Shown: in pieces, positions 55,379-63,442 of the stretch
Numbering within the stretch: the first letter of the stretch is position 1
How the letters are laid out: every line of letters starts with the position of its first letter
From: Bacteroidales bacterium
Lineage (GTDB): Bacteria > Bacteroidota > Bacteroidia > Bacteroidales > BM520
Assembly (NCBI GenBank): GCA_016285515.1
Contig: JAEEQW010000011.1
Location: forward strand, 18,294-82,293
DNA length: 64,000 bases
Direction of reading: 5' to 3'
Position numbers and translations under genes: made by a program
The notes under the pieces: generated by a model
What the model saw: only the letters and a program-made list of their open reading frames with translations
What the model was told of the DNA's origin: nothing
Databases searched by the model: none

Positions 55379-56797
55379 TCAGAATCTGAAGTAGATGAAC
55401 GGGCTGAAACCGGCGGCGTTGAGTGCTCCGAGGCAGATGAGGAACATGAAAACAGCCAAAACCCAAGAAATTATTGTGCCTGATAAGGCGTGTTCCTTAT
55501 AGAAAACAACGTCTTGCAACTTCTTTCCGAACGGGAACAATGCGATAAACGAGAACACGAGCGCTACGATTAGTGTGGTGTAGAACTGTGCATCGGCGTT
55601 GATAGAGAATGTACTGAAGTCGAAGGCGAACAGTCTGCCGATGAAGGTGAAGGCCTGGTCAAGGTCTTCGATTCTGAATATCGCCCAACCCACCATCGCA
55701 ATGATGAAGGTGATGATGACACTTGGTGCCTTGCCGATTTTCTCATAGAATTTCTTCAATCCCATGCGCTCGAGCACGAGCCAGATGCCGTGGTAAGCGC
55801 CCCAGATGACGAAGTTCCAACTTGCGCCGTGCCATAGACCGGAAAGCAGGAACACCACCCAGAGGTTGAAATACATACGGCGTTTCGAGCAACGATTGCC
55901 GCCCAATGGGATGTAAAGGTAATTACGCATGAAAGCGCCTAATGTAATATGCCATCTACGCCAGAACTCGCTGATACTTGCAGAGTTATATGGGTTGTCG
56001 AAGTTTTCAGGGAAGTGGAATCCCATGATTTTACCAAGACCGATGGCCATGTCGGAGTAACCTGCGAAGTCGAAGTAGAGCTGCATGGTGTAGGCGGCGA
56101 TGGTAATCCATGCTGTGCCAGAATCCATTATAGCGAGGTCGCCAGCCAGGAGTTTGTCCACTTGAAAACCAATGACATCAGCGATGAGCACTTTCTTCGA
56201 CAGACCGATGACGAAACGGTTGAATCCCTGCAGAAACTCCTGCGCGCTGTATTCACGGTAACGAATCTCACCCTCGATGTCGCAGTAACGTACAATAGGA
56301 CCCGCGATGAGCTGAGGAAACATCATGATGTAAACGATGTAGTCAGTGAGTTTCTCCATCGGCTCATTGTTGCCACGGTAGGTGTCAATCACGTAGGTTA
56401 TCGACTGGAAGGTGAAGAACGAGATACCGATTGGCAGCAGCACTTTCGCCATCCTAATGGCGTTGGCACCAAACAATCCGATGAGCACGTTAATGTTGTC
56501 GATCAGGAAGTTGGCGTATTTGTAATACACTAACAATCCGAGACTTATGATAATTGCCAAGGCGCAATAAAGCTTCTTCAGACTTGTTTTATCAGTCTTC
56601 CGCATCGCTCTCACCAGATAGAAGTTGGCAATGGTGGAGCCAAGTAGGAACAAGATGAAATCAGGCGCGCCGTAGGCATAAAAAACTATCGAAAACAGTA
56701 AAATAACATAGTTTCTGAACTTTTTCGGACAAACGAAATAGAATATCAGAAAAAGCGGCAGGAAATATAATAGGAATACATTGCTGCTAAATACCAT
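55379..56797 (-). CDS. MBOAT-family O-acyltransferase (AlgI/DltB-like)
   Basis: A 472-residue membrane protein with AlgI hallmarks: MVFSSNVFLLYFLPLF start, FFTFQSITYVIDTYRG, FPQLIAGPIVRY, SISEFWRRWHITLG and the catalytic His in LLSGLWHGASWNFVIWG. Such proteins pass acyl (usually acetyl) groups across the membrane to modify surface polysaccharide. The AlgJ/AlgX-like partner gene ends 5 bp upstream. The gene is visibly GC-richer than its surroundings (bases 55801-55860 have 35 G/C of 60; 54481-54540 have 21 of 60), suggesting transfer. Confidence 0.93.
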   Translation of the reverse strand: MVFSSNVFLLYFLPLFLIFYFVCPKKFRNYVILLFSIVFYAYGAPDFILFLLGSTIANFYLVRAMRKTDKTSLKKLYCALAIIISLGLLVYYKYANFLIDNINVLIGLFGANAIRMAKVLLPIGISFFTFQSITYVIDTYRGNNEPMEKLTDYIVYIMMFPQLIAGPIVRYCDIEGEIRYREYSAQEFLQGFNRFVIGLSKKVLIADVIGFQVDKLLAGDLAIMDSGTAWITIAAYTMQLYFDFAGYSDMAIGLGKIMGFHFPENFDNPYNSASISEFWRRWHITLGAFMRNYLYIPLGGNRCSKRRMYFNLWVVFLLSGLWHGASWNFVIWGAYHGIWLVLERMGLKKFYEKIGKAPSVIITFIIAMVGWAIFRIEDLDQAFTFIGRLFAFDFSTFSINADAQFYTTLIVALVFSFIALFPFGKKLQDVVFYKEHALSGTIISWVLAVFMFLICLGALNAAGFSPFIYFRF

Positions 56798-56802
56798 AAC
56801 TC

Positions 56803-58104
56803 TTAATTATTATGTTCAATCATCCATTTTGCGTCGAGTTCGAGCTGTTTTTCGACCGAGATATTGTTGTTTTCAGCTTTTTCTTTTATCGTTTTCATCC
56901 ATTCGGAATCGCTCTCGATATGGTTCATAAGAAGCGCCACTTCGACTTGCTCGGGGTCTTTGATGCTCGCCAAAGCGTCTTCCACAAAACCTCTTGTGCC
57001 GTGATACCATTGATAACCAACGGAATACACAACGATAAAATCGGCGTTGAGTATGCTTCTCAACTTGTTTATTTCATTGACTTTATATAGTGTCTTGTCA
57101 AAACCTTTGTAGGCTTTGTCGTAGTAAAACCAGTTTTCGTAATACGAAGTTAATTCTTTTTTCGGTATCAGCCATTCGTAGGCAAAGATGAATGAGTCAC
57201 CGACAAACATAACTTTTGGTTTGCGGCTGGTGCTGTCGCTGATCACGCTTATATCAGCAGTGTAAAGTGGGGTGTCGTTTGGTACCTTGAAAAGCAGGTT
57301 GAGTGTCGCCTCGTCATCCTGGCGTCCTTTGAACTTGCTTTCCTTAATGCCATTGATTTTCATTTGCGGGATGCCGAAGTCGTTGAGGCTGTTCATCATC
57401 CTGAAAAGCGAGTCGTAGCCCCATACGCTGGCATACTGCCAATGAGAATCCATCGGCATGAAAAGCAGGCGCTTCGAGGTGTCGGCGATGGCTTGATACC
57501 ATGGTTTCATGTCAATGTTCGGGAAACCTGTTTCCGCAAAACGTTGAGCAAAATAATCGGCAGCATTACCCAAAGTAGTGTCCCTTTCCATGTCAGGAAG
57601 ATGCTCCGGATAAATGAACGGCTTGTCTGGACCGATGAACGAAAGCAGCTCTATGCCGTAATCATTTTTCAAGATGTTTCGCAATTCGTTGAGCATATCG
57701 ACCTGATTGTCAACAAAATCCCTTAATTCTTGGTCTGTTTTGAATTTGCTCAAACCTTCTAAACCGTAATAATCGCGCACACCTGGAGCGTAATACATCC
57801 AGTTGTCTTTTCCAGGCATTAAAAAGGGGTTACAAGTCTTTTTGTTTTTAAAAGTGTAATCGTATTGATTGCCAATGCGAATGCACAAAGCTCTGGTCGC
57901 ATAGTTTTCTCTAAGATAGTTGTCAACTTGCTTTTGGTATTCGCCTTCGCAATAGTTTTTGAATGAAAGTTCTGGTTTTGGAGCGTCTTTGGAATCGTTT
58001 TTCAACTTAAGATATTCAAAAGGATGCCATGTTGTCTGTATTGTTAGCAGTGCTAACACCACGATGGTTATTATCTTTAGAATATTTTTCAAACGTATCT
58101 CCAT
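56803..58104 (-). CDS. AlgJ/AlgX-like (DHHW) O-acetyltransferase partner
   Basis: A 433-residue protein with one N-terminal membrane anchor (about 8-25) and an extracytoplasmic SGNH-like domain. Visible motifs are MPMDSHWQYASV, with the Asp-x-His pair, and MFVGDSFIFAYEW, with the putative nucleophile Ser. In alginate and cellulose acetylation such proteins receive the acetyl group from the MBOAT partner and place it on the glycan. It is 5 bp from the MBOAT gene and starts just beyond the glycosyltransferase stop. The 3' two-thirds share the higher GC of the MBOAT gene; the 5' end is more AT-rich. Confidence 0.85.
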   Translation of the reverse strand: MEIRLKNILKIITIVVLALLTIQTTWHPFEYLKLKNDSKDAPKPELSFKNYCEGEYQKQVDNYLRENYATRALCIRIGNQYDYTFKNKKTCNPFLMPGKDNWMYYAPGVRDYYGLEGLSKFKTDQELRDFVDNQVDMLNELRNILKNDYGIELLSFIGPDKPFIYPEHLPDMERDTTLGNAADYFAQRFAETGFPNIDMKPWYQAIADTSKRLLFMPMDSHWQYASVWGYDSLFRMMNSLNDFGIPQMKINGIKESKFKGRQDDEATLNLLFKVPNDTPLYTADISVISDSTSRKPKVMFVGDSFIFAYEWLIPKKELTSYYENWFYYDKAYKGFDKTLYKVNEINKLRSILNADFIVVYSVGYQWYHGTRGFVEDALASIKDPEQVEVALLMNHIESDSEWMKTIKEKAENNNISVEKQLELDAKWMIEHNN

Positions 58105-58115
58105 TAGATAAAGAA

Positions 58116-59210
58116 TTAGTAATCAATGAGTATCTTTCTAAATTTGTTCTCAACTGCCTCTTCTGTATATTTTTCAAGAAACATCTGACGGGAATAGTTG
58201 TTAAAACGAGGACGTGGATTTGATTCAAATTCCTTGATTTTTGCAATAAACTCCTCACTGGTGTTGCACTTACCCCCTACCATGTCGTAATCGATATCAT
58301 AACCCATGAATGCCTCATCGGTTGCGAGGATGTTTTTGCCATACATAAGCGATTCGCAAGTCTTGACTTTCATTCCGCTTCCCTTGAAAATCGGCAGAAT
58401 CATCAGATCGGCCTCTTCAAAATATGGTTTCAAATCAGGAACATCGCTTATGACCTCAATATTGTCGGGTATGTTATAATGCTCTCGCAACTTATTCATT
58501 CCCTTACCAACAATTTTTACAGAAATATTGACATGAGGATAAACATTTTGCATAAACCATTCAATTCCTTCGTTGTTTGGCGGAAAATAAGCACCAAGGA
58601 AAAGGCACAGAGGCCGTTTGCCCGTGAGTTCCTGAGAATATGAACTTTGCTGATAGCTGTCTTTAAAGGCGACAGGAATAACTTCGTCAACGTGCCGGTG
58701 ATAACGTCTGAAGATTTCAGCATCATCACGGGAGTTTAGGGCAATAGTTTTGTCAGCATATTTACAGCAAAAAGCATCATTATTATCGACACAATTCAAA
58801 ATGATTTTCCTTCCTGGTTTGTTTTTGCCGATTTTAGCATCAAAATAAGGGACCTCGACATTGTGGAAAAAGCATATCACTTTGCCATTGTACCCATTTT
58901 CCTTCAACGATTTGGATATTATTCCGAATACGCTTCTGTCAACAAAGACGACATCATATCCCTGGGCCATATTCACAATTTGAGCCACACGCCTTGGGGT
59001 TAAACCGAAAAAATAATTTTTCGTGAAGTAGTAAGCACCCTTCACATAGTCAATGAATCTTTTTTTAACATTCTCATCATGAACATAATATGTCGTAATA
59101 TTTTCAATTCCGACAATTCTTGAAAGAAGGTTGAAATTTTTCTGGCTTACCTGCTCTCCTCCCTCGAAGATGTTTTGGGATTTTTTATATCTGACAAATA
59201 AAATATTCAT
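58116..59210 (-). CDS. glycosyltransferase (GT-B, GT4-like)
   Basis: The ATG at 59210 (MNILFVRYKKSQNIFEGGEQ) is preferred; a longer frame would start inside the upstream gene gap. 364 residues. The C-terminal domain has LFLGAYFPPNNEGIEWF, VKIVGKGMN and DLMILPIFKGSGMKVKTCESLMYGKN, typical of GT4-like enzymes such as exopolysaccharide transferases. Its last 31 codons are duplicated at 55275-55368. It precedes the AlgJ/AlgI pair by 11 bp, so the three are probably one transcript. Confidence 0.87.
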   Translation of the reverse strand: MNILFVRYKKSQNIFEGGEQVSQKNFNLLSRIVGIENITTYYVHDENVKKRFIDYVKGAYYFTKNYFFGLTPRRVAQIVNMAQGYDVVFVDRSVFGIISKSLKENGYNGKVICFFHNVEVPYFDAKIGKNKPGRKIILNCVDNNDAFCCKYADKTIALNSRDDAEIFRRYHRHVDEVIPVAFKDSYQQSSYSQELTGKRPLCLFLGAYFPPNNEGIEWFMQNVYPHVNISVKIVGKGMNKLREHYNIPDNIEVISDVPDLKPYFEEADLMILPIFKGSGMKVKTCESLMYGKNILATDEAFMGYDIDYDMVGGKCNTSEEFIAKIKEFESNPRPRFNNYSRQMFLEKYTEEAVENKFRKILIDY

Positions 59211-59232
59211 TGACCTGCTTTTTAACCAATTG

Positions 59233-59240
59233 CAAAAATA
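59233..59240 (-). promoter_or_regulatory. -7 promoter box for the glycosyltransferase-O-acetylation unit
   Basis: On the minus strand this reads TATTTTTG followed by C, 22 bp upstream of the chosen glycosyltransferase ATG, in the short gap after the ABC exporter gene. Confidence 0.45.
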
Positions 59241-59255
59241 CAACTAAATACAATA

Positions 59256-61046
59256 TCAACTTCCAATTGTCTCGGCTATTTTTCTGACATTCAGACTTCT
59301 TGCCGATGCGTCAATGATTTCCTTGTATATACCTCCCTTTTTATAAATTTCATCAGGGTTTCCTGATTGTTCCACATGACCTTCCCTGAGAGCATAAATA
59401 TAGTCGGCATCAATGATTTGCGAAATACTGTGAGAAATGATGATAACCGTACGGTTCTTCTTGATTTCATCAATACTGTTCTTTATCTGTTCTGTTGCTA
59501 TGGCGTCAAGGCTTGCTGTAGGTTCGTCCAAGAAAATTATTGGAGGATTTTTCAGAAACATACGTGCTATCGCAATACGCTGTTGCTGACCACCCGACAG
59601 TTGCTGGGCCCGGCTGTCGAATTTTTGCGGTAATTCCATGATTTGGTCATAAATGAATGCCTTCTTTGCAGCCTCAACCACTTCCTCATGTGTCGCATCC
59701 GGTTTCCCATACAAAATATTCTCTTCAATTGTTCCATCGAAAATATGGTTGCTCTGCAGGACGAGTCCAACGTTCTCACGAAGATAATGAGTGTCGTAAT
59801 CACGCAAATCCACTCCATCCAGCTTGATATATCCTTTGTCGGGTTCATAAAATTTGTCAAGCAGATTTACGATTGTACTCTTTCCGGCTCCTGAAAGTCC
59901 CACGAAAGCCGTAATTCTTCCACTTTTAATGTCCATGTTTATGTCCGACAATGCCTTGGTACCATTTGGGTATGTAAAGTCAACGCCTGAAATCTCGAAG
60001 TTGCCTTCTATCTTTTTCGGACGATATTGACCGGATGCCTCTATTTCATCATCTGAATTGAGAATATCAAAGAAGCCTTCAGCATATATCAGAGCATCGT
60101 TAATGTCATCGAAAATACGCTGCAGTTGTGTTATTGGCGCAACGACATTACCAAACAGCATAACATGATACATTATCTTTCCAATCGTCATGCCTGCATA
60201 TCCTTTTAAAACAAGATATGAAGTCAGAATGATAACCAACACTGTACCTATTTGTTTGACAAAACCTTTTACACCATTGTAATAGAAACTTACCCGACGT
60301 GTTTTCAACTGATTGTCAGTCATCTGATTCTGAATTTCAAGCTGTTTGTCGCCTTCAATTCGTTCTCTGTTGAATGATTTGATGACATTAATATTTTCAA
60401 TGATGTTCATTATGCCGTGACTCTTATTTTCACGGAAAGATCTCATACCGCGTCGCCACCCCTTGAGGCGTCGTGCCTGACGGTAGGTGATAAAGAAATA
60501 TACCGGAACAATACCTAACGCCACAAGTCCGACATAAACATTGGCAGCAAACATTAGTATTAGTGCCAGAATAGCACTGGTGAACAATGGAAGCATGTCG
60601 ATGAAGAAATTTTGCACGGAACGTGACAAACTGCTTACTCCCTGATCAATACGGGTTTGAAGTTTCCCCGTGTCGTTTTCAATAGCAGAAAAGAAAGCCA
60701 TCCTGAATGTCAGAATCTTTTCAATTGCTGATTGGGCCAAATCTCTTGACACAAAAATGCGCATCCTTTCACCAAAATAGTTCTGGGCGAAAGTAGTCAA
60801 GGCCGACAATATTTCTTTAGACAGGAGGACTACAGAAATAATGGTGAGAATTTTTGCAGCCTTTGCCCAGTCGAAATTTTCCATGCCCACCAATTTATTG
60901 ATAGCATCTACAGTCTTGTCAAGAACAATAGCATTGACCTGAGCCATGAATGATCCGGCGAGTGTCAGCAATAAAGTAACTAATATCAGCCATTTGTAAG
61001 GCTTGACAAAAGGTACGATGTTTTTGATTAATTGTCGTATGTTCAT
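59256..61046 (-). CDS. MsbA-like ABC exporter (fused membrane and ATPase domains)
   Basis: A 596-residue half-transporter: six membrane helices in residues 18-330, then an ATPase domain with Walker A GLSGAGKSTIVNLL near 382, Q-loop, signature LSGGQQQRIAIAR, Walker B IIFLDEPTASLD and an H-loop in IIISHSI. It dimerises to export a hydrophobic or lipid-linked substrate. The glycan-locus position suggests a lipid-linked glycan or lipid A-type substrate, but MsbA-like sequences also export peptides. Confidence 0.9.
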   Translation of the reverse strand: MNIRQLIKNIVPFVKPYKWLILVTLLLTLAGSFMAQVNAIVLDKTVDAINKLVGMENFDWAKAAKILTIISVVLLSKEILSALTTFAQNYFGERMRIFVSRDLAQSAIEKILTFRMAFFSAIENDTGKLQTRIDQGVSSLSRSVQNFFIDMLPLFTSAILALILMFAANVYVGLVALGIVPVYFFITYRQARRLKGWRRGMRSFRENKSHGIMNIIENINVIKSFNRERIEGDKQLEIQNQMTDNQLKTRRVSFYYNGVKGFVKQIGTVLVIILTSYLVLKGYAGMTIGKIMYHVMLFGNVVAPITQLQRIFDDINDALIYAEGFFDILNSDDEIEASGQYRPKKIEGNFEISGVDFTYPNGTKALSDINMDIKSGRITAFVGLSGAGKSTIVNLLDKFYEPDKGYIKLDGVDLRDYDTHYLRENVGLVLQSNHIFDGTIEENILYGKPDATHEEVVEAAKKAFIYDQIMELPQKFDSRAQQLSGGQQQRIAIARMFLKNPPIIFLDEPTASLDAIATEQIKNSIDEIKKNRTVIIISHSISQIIDADYIYALREGHVEQSGNPDEIYKKGGIYKEIIDASARSLNVRKIAETIGS

Positions 61047-61067
61047 TCGGTAAAATTGAATATTGGG

Positions 61068-61139
61068 TTATTTATAAACATCATCGAGCATTTCCTGCAC
61101 CCTATGTGTGAACGTATGATTGTTTGTGATTATCAGATT
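61068..61139 (-). pseudogene. possible 3'-end scar of another glycosyltransferase, overlapping the next gene
   Basis: In a frame different from the annotated gene, the minus strand reads NLIITNNHTFTHRVQEML then DDVYK and a stop at 61068. This resembles the extreme C-terminus of GT4-type transferases (...HTYTHR...L..). It overlaps the last 38 bases of the 61102-62190 gene. It looks like a second join at a transferase 3' end, comparable to the one at 55275, although no donor copy is in the window. Confidence 0.45.
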
Positions 61140-62190
61140 TTTCATTTATGATATTTTCCAAAATAGCACTAAGGTTTCCTCCTCTTCTTAATACGGCGGA
61201 CATTTCGAGAACATGTTTTCGAATGAGTTGCATCTCTTCTTTGTCTTGATTGATAACTCTTTCTTCCAGTTCCGTCAGTGATGAAATAGAAATTCCCAAT
61301 TTATTCTCTTCCACATATTCCGCCAAAGCAGATTCTTTGCTAATTATAACAGGAATTCCAGCGGCAATATACAAAGAGACTTTATGTGGTGAAATATATT
61401 TGAGATAATTTCCAATTACACCCTGAAGAGAGTCAATGCCTTCTCCATCCCAAGACAGCCCCCACTCTTCATGAAGCATTGTAACATTTTCTGGGCTAAA
61501 ACGGCCAATATAACTCATCCAATCTGGATAATTGGAAGTGTCTTGGGGCTGACCGCCATAAAGATGTAGTTGAATGTTCTTAAATGGGATTCCTTGAAGT
61601 TTCTTTAAGAATATACTCTTGTCCAAGGCCCCGGCAAAAGCAATAGTATTGGAACCGTCATATATTGGATTTGGTATTTCATCTGTTAAATAATCAAACA
61701 GCCAAAGATAATGACAAGGCTTATCCACCCCATATGATTTGAAAAGCTCCTGTGTTTTGTTATTATGAACAATCAGTTCGGAAGCGGTATTCAAGATTTT
61801 TATTTCTTTATTATTGAACACTTTGGTCTCACGATAGTGCACAAGATCATGAACAAGCAGGACCAAGTGACATTTTTTCATTTTCAAACAGCGACAGAAA
61901 AACAGAGTGAAGAACTCACCAAATGGAGCAAAAGGATATTGGAAAAGCACTACTGTCCCTTTTTTTATTGAAAGCAAAGACCCACAGAGTATGAATAACT
62001 TTCTAAAATTATATAAAAGACGCGAGACAAGATTCTGCTTTTTCTCCTTGGCTTGTTCTGTGGTTGTTCTTGTATTAATCAAAAACGGCTTAAATCCATT
62101 ATTTTGTGCAATGTGATTAACATCTTCCCTTGCTTTAGAGCGTGCACTAAAATAATTCTTATATACATAATCAACGACAATTTTCTCCAT
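61102..62190 (-). CDS. glycosyltransferase, galactofuranosyltransferase-like
   Basis: A 362-residue GT-B protein. N-terminal KIVVDYVYKNYFSARSKA, then VVLFQYPFAPFGEF and LVLLVHDLVHYRE resemble bacterial beta-1,6-galactofuranosyltransferases; the C-terminal half has NTIAFAGALDKSIFL, LHLYGG, and a donor-site ISPHKVSLYIAAGIPVI. The product of the neighbouring gene (FAD protein resembling UDP-galactopyranose mutase) would supply UDP-galactofuranose, which supports the call. The last residues (SDNHKQSYVHT) lie in the scar at 61068-61139 and may be a foreign tail from a frame change. Confidence 0.7.
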   Translation of the reverse strand: MEKIVVDYVYKNYFSARSKAREDVNHIAQNNGFKPFLINTRTTTEQAKEKKQNLVSRLLYNFRKLFILCGSLLSIKKGTVVLFQYPFAPFGEFFTLFFCRCLKMKKCHLVLLVHDLVHYRETKVFNNKEIKILNTASELIVHNNKTQELFKSYGVDKPCHYLWLFDYLTDEIPNPIYDGSNTIAFAGALDKSIFLKKLQGIPFKNIQLHLYGGQPQDTSNYPDWMSYIGRFSPENVTMLHEEWGLSWDGEGIDSLQGVIGNYLKYISPHKVSLYIAAGIPVIISKESALAEYVEENKLGISISSLTELEERVINQDKEEMQLIRKHVLEMSAVLRRGGNLSAILENIINEKSDNHKQSYVHT

Positions 62191-62196
62191 ACCAAC

Positions 62197-63438
62197 TTAT
62201 TTTCCAATTATTGAATTAGTCAATTCCCTTGCTTCTTTAATATTATCCTCAATGGAACAATAAGTCCAACTTCCATATCGTCCTATAGAATAAATATTCT
62301 GCTTTTTCAGTTCCGCTTTCATCACTTGACAATGATTAGTGGATTTCTCATTAATGTGTACGTATGCTGGGTTCATAACCAAACATTCATAATCCACCAA
62401 TTTTTCATCATGGACAATCCCGGCATCCTTCAAATCATCAAGAACTCGTTGCAAAGATGTATCCATCGGAATAATCGCATCCTTACTAAATCCTAATTCC
62501 ACATATAAAGACATTTTGTCCATATTTAGGACATTGTCATAAAAGCCAACTCTATAAAAACAATACTTTTCCTCGGGAAAATATATCCAATGAGTATCGG
62601 TGTTTTGTCCTTTCTTATCAAATCCCAAGTTGAAAACGACAACGATATTCCAACTATATATGTTGTCTTCAGGGGGCATCGAACACATTGACAATAACAT
62701 TGGAAAAGGAACAGTAGAGATAAGGTTGTCATAATGATACTTCTGTCCATTACTATCAACAACCATTTTAGACTCAACATCTATCTTGACAATTTTCGTA
62801 TTCGTTCTAATCTCACAGTTATTTATACTATTTCTTATGGCATTAATATATTCAACTGCTCCATTATAGGGATAATCAAAAGTATTATTATATGATGAAT
62901 TATTCTTTTCTTTGAAATTACGAATAATGTCTTCTTTCTCTGCATACGGGAAAAATCGTCCCATTGCATCTTTATCTAACGAATCCAGATTACAGGCATA
63001 TAATTTAGAATTGTATGGAATTAAAAATTTATCTGCTATAGATTTCCCGAATTTGCAATATAACATTTCTTTAAATGTTGAGAAATCTGCAGTAGGAGCA
63101 GTAAAAAGGTCATACAAGCAATCAATAAATTCTTCTTTCGGAAGCTGATGAATATTCTTTTGAAAAGGGAAATCAACAAGGATGTCTTTATATTTTATTT
63201 TTGTATGCTTGTCCACCTTTCTGATAGCATTGATTGGCAAACTACGAGTAATGATGGATTCGATATCTTTATCATTAAAATGGAAAAAATGCCCAGAATA
63301 ATCCCAGACATAACCATTACGCTTTGTTGTTTTACAATATCCTCCTATTTCGGGTTCGGCCTCCAAAATTAATGATTTATTGGAAGTAAAAAGAGCATAC
63401 GAAAGACCTGTGACACCACCACCAATAATAATATCCAT
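62197..63438 (-). CDS. FAD-dependent protein related to UDP-galactopyranose mutase/protoporphyrinogen-oxidase-like proteins
   Basis: A 413-residue flavoprotein. The dinucleotide-binding start is DIIIGGGVTGLSYALF, followed by LEAEPEIGGYCKTTKRNGYVWDYSGHFFHF, a form common in capsule loci. The C-terminal FAD contact is in IYSIGRYGSWTYCSIEDNI. It is shorter and different in sequence from classical Glf (about 365-390 residues with GGN at this place), so it may be a mutase-like enzyme, an oxidoreductase or a sugar-modifying flavoprotein. The neighbouring galactofuranosyltransferase-like gene (7-bp gap) makes a mutase role reasonable. Confidence 0.65.
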   Translation of the reverse strand: MDIIIGGGVTGLSYALFTSNKSLILEAEPEIGGYCKTTKRNGYVWDYSGHFFHFNDKDIESIITRSLPINAIRKVDKHTKIKYKDILVDFPFQKNIHQLPKEEFIDCLYDLFTAPTADFSTFKEMLYCKFGKSIADKFLIPYNSKLYACNLDSLDKDAMGRFFPYAEKEDIIRNFKEKNNSSYNNTFDYPYNGAVEYINAIRNSINNCEIRTNTKIVKIDVESKMVVDSNGQKYHYDNLISTVPFPMLLSMCSMPPEDNIYSWNIVVVFNLGFDKKGQNTDTHWIYFPEEKYCFYRVGFYDNVLNMDKMSLYVELGFSKDAIIPMDTSLQRVLDDLKDAGIVHDEKLVDYECLVMNPAYVHINEKSTNHCQVMKAELKKQNIYSIGRYGSWTYCSIEDNIKEARELTNSIIGK

Positions 63439-63442
63439 AATT

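Noticed and set aside
59256..61046. ABC exporter as a bacteriocin transporter
   Set aside because: It lacks the N-terminal peptidase C39 domain and lies among glycan genes.
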